This document shows positions 8,127 through 20,952 of a DNA stretch of 56,115 nucleotides, in pieces; within the stretch, counting starts at the first letter, position 1; every line of letters begins with the position of its first letter. The notes beneath the pieces are model-generated. The model was not told the origin of the DNA, made no database searches, and saw nothing but the letters and a program-made list of their open reading frames with translations. The position numbers and the translations under genes were made by a program. The stretch spans positions 1 to 56,115 of the forward strand of contig PAKY01000106.1 of NCBI GenBank assembly GCA_002706885.1, given 5' to 3'. Source of the DNA: Phycisphaerae bacterium. Lineage in GTDB: Bacteria; Planctomycetota; Phycisphaerae; Phycisphaerales; UBA1924.

Positions 8127-9797
8127 TCAGGCGACGGGGCTGGCGTGTTCGGCGCCGATCGTGACATGGACGCGGCTGCCGCGCGGCATTTCTGCGGGTT
8201 CTGCGGCACGGACATCGTCGTCGGAGATATCGATGCCGAAGTCTTCACAGACGGAGCGGGCGGCGGTGACGCCGCTCATGAGGACCATGGGGACGCCGGG
8301 GCCCGGGTTGGAACTGCCGCCCGTGAGGTAGAGGTTGCGGAAGGTCTTGGAGCGGTTGCGTGGCTTGAAGCCGCCCGCGAGCTTGCCGTGGCTGGCGAGG
8401 CCGTAGATGGCGCCGCCCTCGGCGTTGTAGCGACGGTCGATGCCGTCGGGGGTGAGGGCCTCCTCGACGACGATTCGGTCCTCGATGTCTTCCATGCCGA
8501 AGCGCTTGAGCTTGTCGAGGACGACGCGTCGGTAGTCCTCGAGGATGCCGTTCTCGCCTTCCCAGCGCTTCGGGTCGCGGTTGTAGGCGGTGTGGATGAG
8601 CAGGTAGAGGGCTTCGCCCGGTTCGCCGTCGACCATGGGGGCCTGGCCCGAGTCGGTGCGGCTCGGGGCGGCGATGTAGATGGTGGGGTCGCGGGCGGGG
8701 ATGCCGCGGTGGTAGATGTCGGCGAACTCCTCGCGGCTGTCGGCGCTGAAGACGAAGTTGTGGTGGGCGAGGTGGTCGTACTGGCCCCGGAGGCCGAGGT
8801 AGAGGACGAGGCCGCTGCAGGCGGGGGTGTACTTCTTCGCGATGGACTTCTGGGCATCGCGGGCGCGGTCGTCGCCGATGAGGTCGCGGTAGGTGCGTTG
8901 GACGTCGCAGTTCGAGATGACGGCGTCGGCCATGATGGTGCGGCCGCTCTCGAGGGCGACGCCCGTGGCGCGCTTGCCGTCGGTGATGATGCGGTCGACG
9001 CGGGTGGAGGTGACGAGTTCGACGCCGAGCTCGGCGGCGAGCTTGGCGAGGGACTGTGCGATGAGGCGGGTGCCGCCCGGGGCGGTTCCTCCGGGGCCCA
9101 TGGGGTACCAGCAGCCGTTGTCGGACTGGGCGCTGGCGATGAGGCCGAGGATGGCGGGGGCGAGGAAGGGGCTGGAGCCGACGTACTGAAGGAAGTGTTC
9201 GCAGACCTGTTGGACGTGGGGCTCGGGGATGTGCTTGATGATGGTGTCGGCGTAGGTCGCGTGCATGCGCATGTTGGCGACGTCGCCGAGGAGGCCGGGG
9301 TCCGCGGGGGGCTGGCGCATCATGTCGCCGATGGCGCCGAGGTCCTTGTAGAAGAAGACCTTCTCGCTGAGGCGGAACATGCGGCGCGACCAGTCGATGA
9401 ACTTGAGGTAGCCGTCGCCCGGGCGGGCGCCCGGGAACTGCTTGTCGAGGTCTGCCGCGAAGGCCTTGGGGTCGCGGCGGAGGTTGATCGTCGTGCCGTC
9501 CTCGAAGAAGCAGCGCCACTGGGGATCGAGGTCGACGAGTTCGCAGTAGTCGGCGGGGTCTTTGCCTGCGCGCTGGATGATGCTACGGAAGACCTGCGGG
9601 AGGGTGATGATCGTCGGGCCCATGTCGAAGACGAAGCCCGCGGCCTCGTGGACGTTCATCTTGCCGCCGAGATGGCTGTTGGACTCGACGAGTGTGACGC
9701 GGACGCCGTGGGTGGCGAGTTCGACGGCGCAGGCGAGGCCGGCGAGTCCGCCGCCGACGATGACGGCCTTGGAGGGGGAGTCGTTGGTCTGGATCAT
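8127..9797 (-). CDS. Carotenoid desaturase/oxidase of the CrtI/CrtN/CrtP family
   Basis: A 556-aa FAD-dependent amine-oxidase-fold protein. The dinucleotide-binding motif is at the N-terminus (VIVGGGLAGLACAVELATHG, residues 12-31). The family signature near the C-terminus is NLYLTGGSSNPGPGVPMVLM. Its partner genes (aldehyde dehydrogenase, glycosyltransferase, acyltransferase) suggest the CrtP role, oxidising a terminal methyl of a C30 carotene to an aldehyde. The sequence alone does not separate desaturase from methyl oxidase. The ATG at 9797 overlaps the aldehyde dehydrogenase stop as ATGA. A charged tail of about 40 residues follows the conserved part. Confidence 0.88.
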   Translation of the reverse strand: MIQTNDSPSKAVIVGGGLAGLACAVELATHGVRVTLVESNSHLGGKMNVHEAAGFVFDMGPTIITLPQVFRSIIQRAGKDPADYCELVDLDPQWRCFFEDGTTINLRRDPKAFAADLDKQFPGARPGDGYLKFIDWSRRMFRLSEKVFFYKDLGAIGDMMRQPPADPGLLGDVANMRMHATYADTIIKHIPEPHVQQVCEHFLQYVGSSPFLAPAILGLIASAQSDNGCWYPMGPGGTAPGGTRLIAQSLAKLAAELGVELVTSTRVDRIITDGKRATGVALESGRTIMADAVISNCDVQRTYRDLIGDDRARDAQKSIAKKYTPACSGLVLYLGLRGQYDHLAHHNFVFSADSREEFADIYHRGIPARDPTIYIAAPSRTDSGQAPMVDGEPGEALYLLIHTAYNRDPKRWEGENGILEDYRRVVLDKLKRFGMEDIEDRIVVEEALTPDGIDRRYNAEGGAIYGLASHGKLAGGFKPRNRSKTFRNLYLTGGSSNPGPGVPMVLMSGVTAARSVCEDFGIDISDDDVRAAEPAEMPRGSRVHVTIGAEHASPVA

Positions 9798-11254
9798 GGG
9801 GCGCCTGTCGTGGTGGCGGGTGTCGGGTGGGTCGTGGTCCGCGGGCTCGGGCCGTTGGCTTGCTCGGTGGTGGTCTGATAGGCGCTCGCTGAGCGCCTTG
9901 CGCCGAAGTGACGCATGAGGAACGTGGTGAGCTGGTCGACGCGCTTCGCGTGGGGTGTGTCGATCGGTGTGCGCACGATTGGGTTGGTCGTGGTGACGGT
10001 GATCGGGATGGTCATGTCGAGGAGGCCGTCTGCGCCCTGGCTGCGGCCCCACCCGGACTGGCCGACGCCGCCGATGCTCGACGCGGGGTGGCCGATCGGG
10101 ATGACGCAGTCGTTGAAGTTGACGCTGCCGGTCCGGAGTCGACCGACGAGGCGCTGCTTGGCGCGGCCCGGGCATCCCGTGAAGACGGTGGTCGCGAGGT
10201 GCTGGTCGCAGCGATGGTGGATCGCGAGCATGTGGTCCTCGTCGCGGCAGGGGACGACGGCGAGGGTGGGCGCGAAGTTGCGGCCCTCGACGAGTTCGGC
10301 GTCCTCGGGGCAGTCGGCGATGGCCTGCGGGCGGATCGTCGCGCCGGTCGCGGGCTCGAAGACGCCCGAGAGGGGGCGGCCGCCGGCGTCGATGGCGGCG
10401 TGGAGCTGGTCGGAGGCGTGCTGCGCGGCGTCTTCGGTGATGAGGCGGCGTGGGCGGGAGCCCGCCGCGTCGAGGCCGAGTTCGCGGAGGAAGGCGGGGT
10501 AGATGGACTCGTGGACGAGGGCCCGCTTGGGGCTGACGCACGTCTGCCCGCCGTTGGTCTGGACGCCGAACCAGATGGAGCGCGCAGCGAGGCGTGGGTT
10601 GGCGTCTGCGAGGACAAGGGCGGAGTCGCGGCCCGAGAGCTCGAGGGTGCTCGTGGTCAGTGTTGGCGCGAGGACTTCGGCGATGGCGCGGCCGACAGGG
10701 GTCGATCCGGTGAAAACGACGTGGTCGAAGGCGTGGTCTTGGAGGAGCGTGCGGCCTGCTTCGCGGGTGGCGTCCGTGACGGTGAGGTCGTCAGCCGTCA
10801 GGCCGGCGGCGGCCGCGAGTTCGAGGAGGAGCGTTTGCGAGCGCGGGGCGTGCTCGCTCGGCTTGACGGTGACGCGGTTGCCTGCGATGAGGGCCTGCGC
10901 GAGTTGGACGCCGAGGAGGCCGACGGGGTAGTTCCAGGTGGCGATGATCGCGATGTGGCCTCGGGGGGCGTGGTGGACGTGGTGACGCTGGCCGAGCGCC
11001 ATCATGCCGCCTTCGCGGGACTTCTTCGGGGCCAGCACGCGGCGCGCGTGGCGTTCGTGCCATTTCAGCGACGCGAGGAGGGGCAGGAGATCGGCGGTGA
11101 CGGCCTCCCAGCGGGTCTTGTGGACGTCTTCGGTGATACGCGCGGTGAGGTCGGATTCGTGGCTCGCGACCGCCTCGCGGAAGCGGCGGGCCCACGCGAG
11201 GCGGGCGTCGAGGGGCGCGGTGTGAAGCGGTCGCTGCGTCGAGGGCGGGGGCAT
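9794..11254 (-). CDS. Aldehyde dehydrogenase of the carotenoid operon (AldH-like)
   Basis: With the start at 11254 the protein has 486 aa. Conserved active-site parts are the oxyanion Asn in ATWNYP (Asn108), the general base Glu205 in LELSGRD and the catalytic Cys239 in GGQTCVSP. It heads the minus arm and overlaps the desaturase gene by ATGA. The expected reaction, by analogy with AldH of staphyloxanthin synthesis, is oxidation of the carotenoid aldehyde to a carboxylate ready for glycosylation. The last 50 residues (Thr/Pro-rich) go beyond the usual family end. An upstream in-frame start at 11362 would run into the divergent regulatory region and is less likely. Confidence 0.85.
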   Translation of the reverse strand: MPPPSTQRPLHTAPLDARLAWARRFREAVASHESDLTARITEDVHKTRWEAVTADLLPLLASLKWHERHARRVLAPKKSREGGMMALGQRHHVHHAPRGHIAIIATWNYPVGLLGVQLAQALIAGNRVTVKPSEHAPRSQTLLLELAAAAGLTADDLTVTDATREAGRTLLQDHAFDHVVFTGSTPVGRAIAEVLAPTLTTSTLELSGRDSALVLADANPRLAARSIWFGVQTNGGQTCVSPKRALVHESIYPAFLRELGLDAAGSRPRRLITEDAAQHASDQLHAAIDAGGRPLSGVFEPATGATIRPQAIADCPEDAELVEGRNFAPTLAVVPCRDEDHMLAIHHRCDQHLATTVFTGCPGRAKQRLVGRLRTGSVNFNDCVIPIGHPASSIGGVGQSGWGRSQGADGLLDMTIPITVTTTNPIVRTPIDTPHAKRVDQLTTFLMRHFGARRSASAYQTTTEQANGPSPRTTTHPTPATTTGAP

Positions 11255-11363
11255 CGCAGAGAGTTTATGGGCGGCGGCGGCGGGGGGTTGGCAGGGCTCG
11301 TGGTGTTCGGGTAGGTTGTTCGGTGTTTGCCAGATGCGTGGCGTTCGACGGGAGGCGGGCACG
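11255..11363 (+). promoter_or_regulatory. Divergent regulatory region of the carotenoid cluster
   Basis: These 109 bases separate the two arms of the cluster. On the plus strand TTGGCA (11288-11293), 18 bases, then TAGGTT (11312-11317) is a plausible but weak promoter. The plus-arm gene has GGGAGG eight bases before its ATG at 11364. No inverted repeat stands out as an operator. Confidence 0.35.
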
Positions 11364-12998
11364 ATGGCAGAGCGGCACTACCCGATCGTCTTTATTCGCG
11401 GGTTCGCGGCGCGGCGGAAAGACATCGAGGCGACGGCCGCGGAGCCCTTCGACGGGTTCAACGACGGCTCGACGATGATGCGCCAGGTCGGACGAGACGA
11501 CTTCGAGCGGTACTACTTCGAGTCGCCGCTGCTTCGGCTGCTGTCCGACCACGGGTATTCGGTGGCGTTCCACAAGGGCGAGGCGGTGTTGCCGCCGGTG
11601 GGTGATCGCCGCGAGGGGTTTGATCCGCGCCGGACGGTGTGGATCTACCAGTACTACGAGGCGATGTCGGCCTCGCTCGGGAACGACGAGGACGGGGAGA
11701 TCGATCGGATCCCGGAGATCGCGGAGGGGCTTCGGCGGCTGATCCTGCGGATCCGCGATGAGGTCACGGGTGACGACGCGGCGGCGCGGGACGCGTTCCG
11801 CGTGAACCTCGTGGCGCACTCGATGGGCGGGCTCGTGGCGCGGTGCTATCTCCAGAACCTGTGCGTGTTCGGTCCGAGGGAGCGTTCGCGCGAGGCGGCG
11901 TTGGAGCTCGAGTCGCGGACGGTCGGGCCGAACGGGGAGCTTGAGGACTCGGTGCATCTGGTGAACAAGCTGTTTACGTACGGCACGCCGCACAACGGGA
12001 TCGACGTGAAGCTGCTGGGGAACGTGCCCGGGTTCTCGACGCCGTTCATCATTCACAGCGACAACTTCAACCGCGAGCGGATGCGTCGGTATCTGGCAAT
12101 CCCGGACGACGAGCCGGTGAACTCGCTGGCGGGGGTGTTCCCGCTCGATCGGGCGTTCTGCCTCGTGGGGACGAACCATCGGGACTACGACATTGGCGCG
12201 TCGAAGTTTGCGACGGACGAGCGGGGAGATGGGCTGGTGCTCATCAAGAACGCGACGATCCGCGGGGCGCCGCGGGCGTTCGTGCATCGCTCGCACGGCG
12301 GGCCGCTTGGGCTGGTGAACTCGGAGTCGGGCTATCAGAACCTTCGGCGATTCCTTTTCGGGCGGTACCGGGTGGATCTGCGGTTGCGCGTTGATGAGGT
12401 GTACCACCCGCCCAAGGTCGAGCAGGCGCTGCTCGCGGGGGCGGAGGCATCGGGGTCGGTCGTCGTTGATACGACGGTGACGGTTCGTGGGAGTCGGTAT
12501 GTGCTGCACGAGCGGCGCGGGGAGCACCAGTCGGCGGCCTTGTGCGATCTGACTGGCGATCGGCTTCAGCCGGAGAGTGACTCGCCCGTGTACCTGTTCA
12601 CGGGGTACTTGCTCGACGATCCGGGCTCGAGGCCTGCGCATCGGCGGGAGATCGTGTTCTACGCGGGGCTGACGTTCTTTGTGCCGCGGTACAAGGTCGA
12701 CGGGCCCGGGTGGTTCGACGAGTGGCGGATCGAGAACGAGGTGATGCTCGCCCGATCGGTGTACTTCAAGCTGACGCCACGCTCGGCGAGCGCGGGCGGT
12801 GGGTTCGAGGCGGAGTATCGATTCAGCGATGACAGGCGTCCCGAGGGGCGACCGATCGCGAAGGCGCGGATGGGGTCGTCTGATGAAACCGGGGTGACGA
12901 CGTACGCGATTCCGTTCGGGCAGAAGGTGGGCGCGGAGGAGCCGGCGCGGCCCGGGCTCGCGGCTACGCTCCTGCTCGACGTACGGGAGCACGTGTGA
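11364..12998 (+). CDS. Alpha/beta-hydrolase (lipase/esterase-like) coupled to a carotenoid desaturase
   Basis: A 544-aa protein. The N-terminal 320 residues form an alpha/beta-hydrolase domain: the YPIVFIRGF strand-loop near residue 6 and the nucleophile elbow AHSMGG with Ser153. A later TYGTPHNGID segment is typical of lipases that act on bulky lipids. The C-terminal 200 residues look beta-rich and carry no motif I recognise; they may be a lipid- or membrane-binding module. There is no signal peptide. The start is fixed by GGGAGG eight bases upstream. Its stop overlaps the next desaturase start as GTGA, so the two are made together. A role in hydrolysing or transferring acyl groups on carotenoid esters is an inference from position only. 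Confidence 0.8.
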   Translation: MAERHYPIVFIRGFAARRKDIEATAAEPFDGFNDGSTMMRQVGRDDFERYYFESPLLRLLSDHGYSVAFHKGEAVLPPVGDRREGFDPRRTVWIYQYYEAMSASLGNDEDGEIDRIPEIAEGLRRLILRIRDEVTGDDAAARDAFRVNLVAHSMGGLVARCYLQNLCVFGPRERSREAALELESRTVGPNGELEDSVHLVNKLFTYGTPHNGIDVKLLGNVPGFSTPFIIHSDNFNRERMRRYLAIPDDEPVNSLAGVFPLDRAFCLVGTNHRDYDIGASKFATDERGDGLVLIKNATIRGAPRAFVHRSHGGPLGLVNSESGYQNLRRFLFGRYRVDLRLRVDEVYHPPKVEQALLAGAEASGSVVVDTTVTVRGSRYVLHERRGEHQSAALCDLTGDRLQPESDSPVYLFTGYLLDDPGSRPAHRREIVFYAGLTFFVPRYKVDGPGWFDEWRIENEVMLARSVYFKLTPRSASAGGGFEAEYRFSDDRRPEGRPIAKARMGSSDETGVTTYAIPFGQKVGAEEPARPGLAATLLLDVREHV

Positions 12999-14614
12999 CG
13001 AGAGCGACGAACGGACACGGCGGGTCGGTGGCGATCGTTGGCGCAGGGCCGGGCGGGCTCGCGGCGGCTGTGATCCTCGCGGCGAGCGGGCTGCGGGTGA
13101 CGGTGTTCGAGCGCCGGGAGACGGTCGGCGGGAGGACAAGCCGGGTTGAGACGACGGGCGACAACGGCGCCGCATATCGCTTCGATCGAGGGGCGACGTT
13201 CTTCCTGATGCCGTATGTGCTCGACGAGGTGTTTGCGGCAGCGGGCGAGCGTGTGAGCGACCACGTCGAGCTCAAGCGGCTTGATCCGATGTACCGGCTC
13301 ATCATCGGGCGCGAAGGGCGTGAGGCGCTGACGATCAACGCGACGCAGGACATCGCGGAGATGTCGCGGCGGATCGGCGCGATCAACGAGCGGGACGGCG
13401 CGGCTTTCGAGCGGTTCATCGCGAATCAGCGGACGAAGCTGCGTCTGAGCGAGCCGATCCTGCGCAACCCGATGCGGTCGCTGCTTGACCTCGCGAACCT
13501 CGATTCGCTGAAGGTCGCGCCGATGCTCAAGCCGCACAAGACGGTGCACCAGTTGCTCGGCGAGTACTTCAGCGACGAGCACGTCAAGCTCGCGGTGAGC
13601 TTCCAGAGCAAGTACCTGGGCATGAGCCCGTTCGAGTGCCCGAGTCTGTTCACGATTCTGCCGCTGATCGAGTACGAGTACGGGGTGTGGCATCCGATCG
13701 GCGGGTGCCACGCGCTGTGTGAGGCGATGGCGACGGTCGCGGAGCGGTCGGGCGCCGAGGTTCGTCTCAACGCGCCGGTCGCGGGCGTGACGTTCGACGG
13801 GCGTCGGGCGAAGGGCGTGGTCGTCGATGGCGAGGAGCAGCTCTTCGACGCGGTGGTGGTCAACGCGGACGCGACCTGGGCGCTCAAGAACCTTGTGCCG
13901 GCCGAGCTCCGAGCCGATCGTGCGGGCAAGGGGTACGCCGACGCGGCGCTGGACGCAAAGCGATACTCGTGCTCGACGTACATGCTCTACCTGGGCGTCG
14001 AGGGGGCGGTTGATCTGCCGCACCACACGATCCACACGAGCCCGTCGTACGCGGAGAACCTGCGCGACATCACCGAGCGGGCTCGGCTGAGCGACGATCC
14101 GTCGATCTATGTGTGCAATCCGTCGGTCACGGATCCAACGCTCGCGCCGGAGGGGCACAGCTCGGTGTACGTGCTCGTGCCGACGCCCAACACGCGTGAG
14201 GGCGCGGGCGGCGGGTCGGTCGACTGGGACGCGGAAGCGCCGGGATTGCGCGAGCGCGCGTACGGGCAGCTCGAGCGTGTCTTCGGGCTTTGGGATATTC
14301 GCGAGCGGGTGCGGGCAGAGGTTCAGATCACGCCGGCGGACTGGCGGGCGATGGGGATCAACCACGGCGCGACGTTCAACCTCGCGCACAATCTGCGTCA
14401 GATGCTGCACTGGCGTCCGCAGAACCGGTTGAAGGGTTTCGACGGTCTGTACCTTGTGGGCGGGGGCACGCACCCGGGCAGCGGGCTGCCGACGATCTTC
14501 CTCTCGAGCCAGATCTCGAGCCGGTTGTTGTGCGAAGACCTCGGGTGCGTGGTTGCGCTTGATCGCGTCGGTGGGCGTGAAGCGATGGCGAACCAGACCG
14601 CCGCATCGGTATAA
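12995..14614 (+). CDS. crtN: Carotenoid desaturase, CrtN/CrtI family
   Basis: A 539-aa FAD-dependent desaturase starting with GTG at 12995 inside the hydrolase stop. The Rossmann motif is VAIVGAGPGGLAAAVILAAS (near residues 12-31) and the C-terminal family signature is GGGTHPGSGLPTIFLSSQ. It is a paralogue of the minus-arm desaturase. The HPGSGLP signature matches the classic desaturase branch better than the NPGPGVP form of the other copy. So I expect this one to desaturate the C30 backbone (diapophytoene to diaponeurosporene or further) and the other to oxidise the end group. That division is inference. No CrtM/HpnCD-type synthase is in the window. Confidence 0.88.
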   Translation: MTRATNGHGGSVAIVGAGPGGLAAAVILAASGLRVTVFERRETVGGRTSRVETTGDNGAAYRFDRGATFFLMPYVLDEVFAAAGERVSDHVELKRLDPMYRLIIGREGREALTINATQDIAEMSRRIGAINERDGAAFERFIANQRTKLRLSEPILRNPMRSLLDLANLDSLKVAPMLKPHKTVHQLLGEYFSDEHVKLAVSFQSKYLGMSPFECPSLFTILPLIEYEYGVWHPIGGCHALCEAMATVAERSGAEVRLNAPVAGVTFDGRRAKGVVVDGEEQLFDAVVVNADATWALKNLVPAELRADRAGKGYADAALDAKRYSCSTYMLYLGVEGAVDLPHHTIHTSPSYAENLRDITERARLSDDPSIYVCNPSVTDPTLAPEGHSSVYVLVPTPNTREGAGGGSVDWDAEAPGLRERAYGQLERVFGLWDIRERVRAEVQITPADWRAMGINHGATFNLAHNLRQMLHWRPQNRLKGFDGLYLVGGGTHPGSGLPTIFLSSQISSRLLCEDLGCVVALDRVGGREAMANQTAASV

Positions 14615-14811
14615 CCGCCCAATTCTTACCCATTTTTACGTCGGTCCCGGGGGATTGGTTGCCCGGGAAGTCTTCCTATGGAATGTAGGAAATGAGGAAA
14701 GACCGGGCGTTTCGCTCGGATTGAATCGCCTCGACTCGTGGCGAAACGTGCATTGAAAACTTCGATGAGGTAGGCGACTCAGTCTCGTTTCAAGCGAGAC
14801 GGAGGTGTGCG
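14615..14811 (+). promoter_or_regulatory. Intergenic region with an operator-like repeat and an SD-adjacent hairpin
   Basis: This 197-base gap is lower in GC than the flanking genes. It contains TTCCTA...TAGGAA (14673-14678 and 14686-14691, 7-base spacer), which looks like a dimeric regulator site. Directly before the next gene, GTCTCG (14782-14787) and CGAGAC (14795-14800) form a small hairpin that abuts the ribosome binding site GGAGG (14801-14805), a layout that could tune translation. I see no convincing -35/-10 pair. Confidence 0.35.
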
Positions 14812-16098
14812 ATGGCCAAGGGACGGCTCGGCGCACTGTGCATGTGCGTTCTGCTCGGCGGATTCGCTCGGGCGGAGACAAGGCATCAATACAAGCTCTG
14901 GGGTTTGGACGCTGCCGACGCGCAGTTGTTCGCCATTCGCGATGTGCGTGAACCACGCGCAACGTTTGCGGACTATGGCTCGATCAGCTACGTGGAGAAC
15001 GGGAAGCTGGTGGACGTCGGCGACAGCGCCGAGGCGTTCACGGTGATCACGGAGCGTCGCGCGTTTGCTGCGGTGAACCGCGACATCGGCGAGTATCGCG
15101 GTCCGGTGCTGCTGGAGGTGAACCTGCGCGAAGCGACGCCGTCGATGCCGATCGTCGCGAAGGTTCGTGGCTCGCTCGCGCCTGAGGGCCTCGCGCCCGG
15201 GACGCGGATCACGGGGATCGCGGGTGACCCGATCTTCGGGGAGATGTACGCGCTCGCCTCGGACGACGACCCGTCGACGCCCGACACGCTGGTGGTGGCG
15301 ATGTTCGGCGCGAACAACTTCGTGACCGCCCGCACGGTCGGGCCGATCACGATGGGTGACGACCGGGTGTCGGGCGGCGGCGACGTAGCGATCGGACCCG
15401 GCGGCATGCTGTTGGTAACGGACAACGACCACGGGCGCGTGGTGATGGTGGATCCGGCGTCCGCGACGATCCGCGGGACGCGGTTCGAGGGCATCGGCGG
15501 GACCGGCTCGGGCGCGGGCGGTGGGGTGGGACCCGGTTCGTCAGCGTCGCTGAGCGCCGCGGTGTGGGACGCGGTGAACGATCGGACGACGTTCTTCGAC
15601 AAGGCGTCGCGCCGACTGATGGTCGAGTCGTACGACGACCGGCGCGACTTCGAGTCGTTCGATCTGACCGACCTGGGCATCACCGACGCCGAGGGCCTGG
15701 CGTTCGTGCTCGACTCGGAGATCGAGGAGAACTTCGACCCGGGGTTCACGGACCGGATCTCGACGATCTCAGGTCATGTCGTTGGAAACGGCGGTGGGGG
15801 CGGTCGTCGCGGTGGTGGCGGCGGAGGCGGAGCGGGCGGCGGTGGTCGCGCGTTCCCGGCGTTGCCGCCCGAGCTGCAGCCGTTGGCGATGGACGAAGGC
15901 CTGGACGATCTGCCCGAGCCCGAGATGGAGCCTGAAGATCCCGAGGACATGGACCCGATCGACCCCGACGAGGAGGTCGAGCCCGATGACGAAACGCCCG
16001 ACGTTCCGTCGCCCGGCGTGCTGAGCCTCGCGGCTCTGGCGGCTTGGGGCGCCACGGGTGGTCGGCGTCGGCGTTCTGGCGGGCGGGTCGCGTCCTGA
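14812..16098 (+). CDS. Secreted protein with PEP-CTERM-like C-terminus
   Basis: A 428-aa protein with a signal peptide (residues 1-21, ending near GGFARAE). The body of about 300 residues is beta-rich, with GDPIFGEMYALAS and GGMLLVTDNDHGRVVMVDPA blocks suggestive of a beta-propeller-like fold. A Gly-rich linker follows near 325-350, then a strongly acidic stretch. The tail is PSPGVLSLAALAAWG plus GGRRRR: a Pro-containing motif, a hydrophobic segment and an Arg cluster, as in PEP-CTERM sorting signals removed by exosortase. The start is supported by GGAGG seven bases upstream. Function is unknown; the likely location is the cell surface or an extracellular matrix. Confidence 0.78.
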   Translation: MAKGRLGALCMCVLLGGFARAETRHQYKLWGLDAADAQLFAIRDVREPRATFADYGSISYVENGKLVDVGDSAEAFTVITERRAFAAVNRDIGEYRGPVLLEVNLREATPSMPIVAKVRGSLAPEGLAPGTRITGIAGDPIFGEMYALASDDDPSTPDTLVVAMFGANNFVTARTVGPITMGDDRVSGGGDVAIGPGGMLLVTDNDHGRVVMVDPASATIRGTRFEGIGGTGSGAGGGVGPGSSASLSAAVWDAVNDRTTFFDKASRRLMVESYDDRRDFESFDLTDLGITDAEGLAFVLDSEIEENFDPGFTDRISTISGHVVGNGGGGGRRGGGGGGGAGGGGRAFPALPPELQPLAMDEGLDDLPEPEMEPEDPEDMDPIDPDEEVEPDDETPDVPSPGVLSLAALAAWGATGGRRRRSGGRVAS

Positions 16099-16122
16099 CG
16101 GGGGCGCGTCGACCGACGCGAG

Positions 16123-19818
<3,696 letters not shown>

Positions 19819-19933
19819 CGCGGCCCGCCGGCATGGCGCACCGGGGCGCGCCTGGGGAGGCCGGGCGTCGTCGGTGCGCAAACTGGATGAGGGTACCGGG
19901 CAAGCGGCCCCTCGTCCACGAAGCGGGGCGCGA

Positions 19934-20791
19934 TCAGGGGTTCATTTCGTCGTTCTTGTCCAGTTCGCCGCGCAGCGCCATCCCCAGGAGCTTCAGGCGC
20001 TGGTCCCATTGGAGTTCGTCGAGGATCCGGGTGAAGAGCCGCTGCTCCTCGTCCTTGCTCAGGAATCCGCCGCTCTCGATGTACGCGGCTTCGGCCATCG
20101 TTCGGATGCGGGCCTCCTGATCGGTCGAGAGCTCGAGGCGTTCGACGAGCGTCGCCAGACCGTCGGTGTCCTCTTCTTGGAAGACGCGTTCGGCGGCGCG
20201 TTCGAGTTCCCAGGCGATGTCGTCCCAGTACCGCTTCATGCGGTAGGCCCACGGGCCGTCGGCCTCGCCGGTTCGTCGCATCTGTTCGTAGAACGCCTGG
20301 TCATACTCCGCGAGGAGCGACGCGTAGCGCGGCCGCTTCTCAGGCGGGAGCGCGGCGCCGAGGCGGTCGCGGAGGCGACCCGACGCGCGGACGGGTTGGA
20401 GAGCGACGAGCCCCTCGCGGATGACCTCGGCCTTCTCCGCGCCGCCGCCCGCGGTCATCACGGGCTCGATCTGGGCCAGCAGGAGCGCGTGCTCGCGGAC
20501 GAGGCGGTCGAAGATCGTCCATCGCTCGCCGAGGAGTTCGTCGATCGGCTGGCGTTCCTCATCGGTGAGGTCCAGGAGGCGGAGGGCAGCGATGGCCGGC
20601 GGAGCCTCGGGTGGACGGATCAGGCCGTCGTAGCCCACCCGTACGAGCGACTCCGGGTGATCATCGGTTTGGTCGCTGATCGTCGGTCCCGCGAGCGGAT
20701 CGGTGGTGGGCTGTGCCGCGATCAAACCCGCGAAGGTGGCCACGAGCGCGATCGGTGACAGGACGCGGGCGTGCTTGGCGAGGGCGACCAT
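19934..20791 (-). CDS. Secreted Spy/LTXXQ-like helical protein A
   Basis: A 285-aa protein with a signal peptide in the first 22 residues ([20 protein letters not shown], then AGLIAAQP). The start at 20791 is supported by GGGAG about seven bases upstream. The mature part is helical with repeated [13 protein letters not shown] / [12 protein letters not shown] / [12 protein letters not shown] motifs. These are similar in style to the LTxxQ repeats of Spy/CpxP-type periplasmic chaperones. It lies upstream of carB and downstream of a related gene on the same strand. A periplasmic chaperone or stress-sensor role is an inference from the repeat style. Confidence 0.72.
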   Translation of the reverse strand: MVALAKHARVLSPIALVATFAGLIAAQPTTDPLAGPTISDQTDDHPESLVRVGYDGLIRPPEAPPAIAALRLLDLTDEERQPIDELLGERWTIFDRLVREHALLLAQIEPVMTAGGGAEKAEVIREGLVALQPVRASGRLRDRLGAALPPEKRPRYASLLAEYDQAFYEQMRRTGEADGPWAYRMKRYWDDIAWELERAAERVFQEEDTDGLATLVERLELSTDQEARIRTMAEAAYIESGGFLSKDEEQRLFTRILDELQWDQRLKLLGMALRGELDKNDEMNP

Positions 20792-20886
20792 TCGGCGACT
20801 CCCTGGATCGGAGGTCCTGTTGCCTGTGAAGGCCACTGGGCGGACTTCTGGGTGGACTCCTGGGCGGGCGCCGCGTGATTGGGAAT

Positions 20887-20916
20887 CCCGCCGACCGCGT
20901 TTCGGCGGTCGTCGGG
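20887..20916 (-). terminator. Stable hairpin between the two Spy-like genes
   Basis: CCCG-C-CGACCGC, a 6-base loop, then GCGGTCG-T-CGGG forms an 11-bp stem with one mismatch, about 37 bases after the stop of the upstream Spy-like gene. There is no T-run, so it is more likely an mRNA-stabilising or Rho-assisted boundary than a classic intrinsic terminator. Confidence 0.35.
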
Positions 20917-20952
20917 CGTGGCATGAGATTTCTGTCGTCGTCGGAAGGCGGG

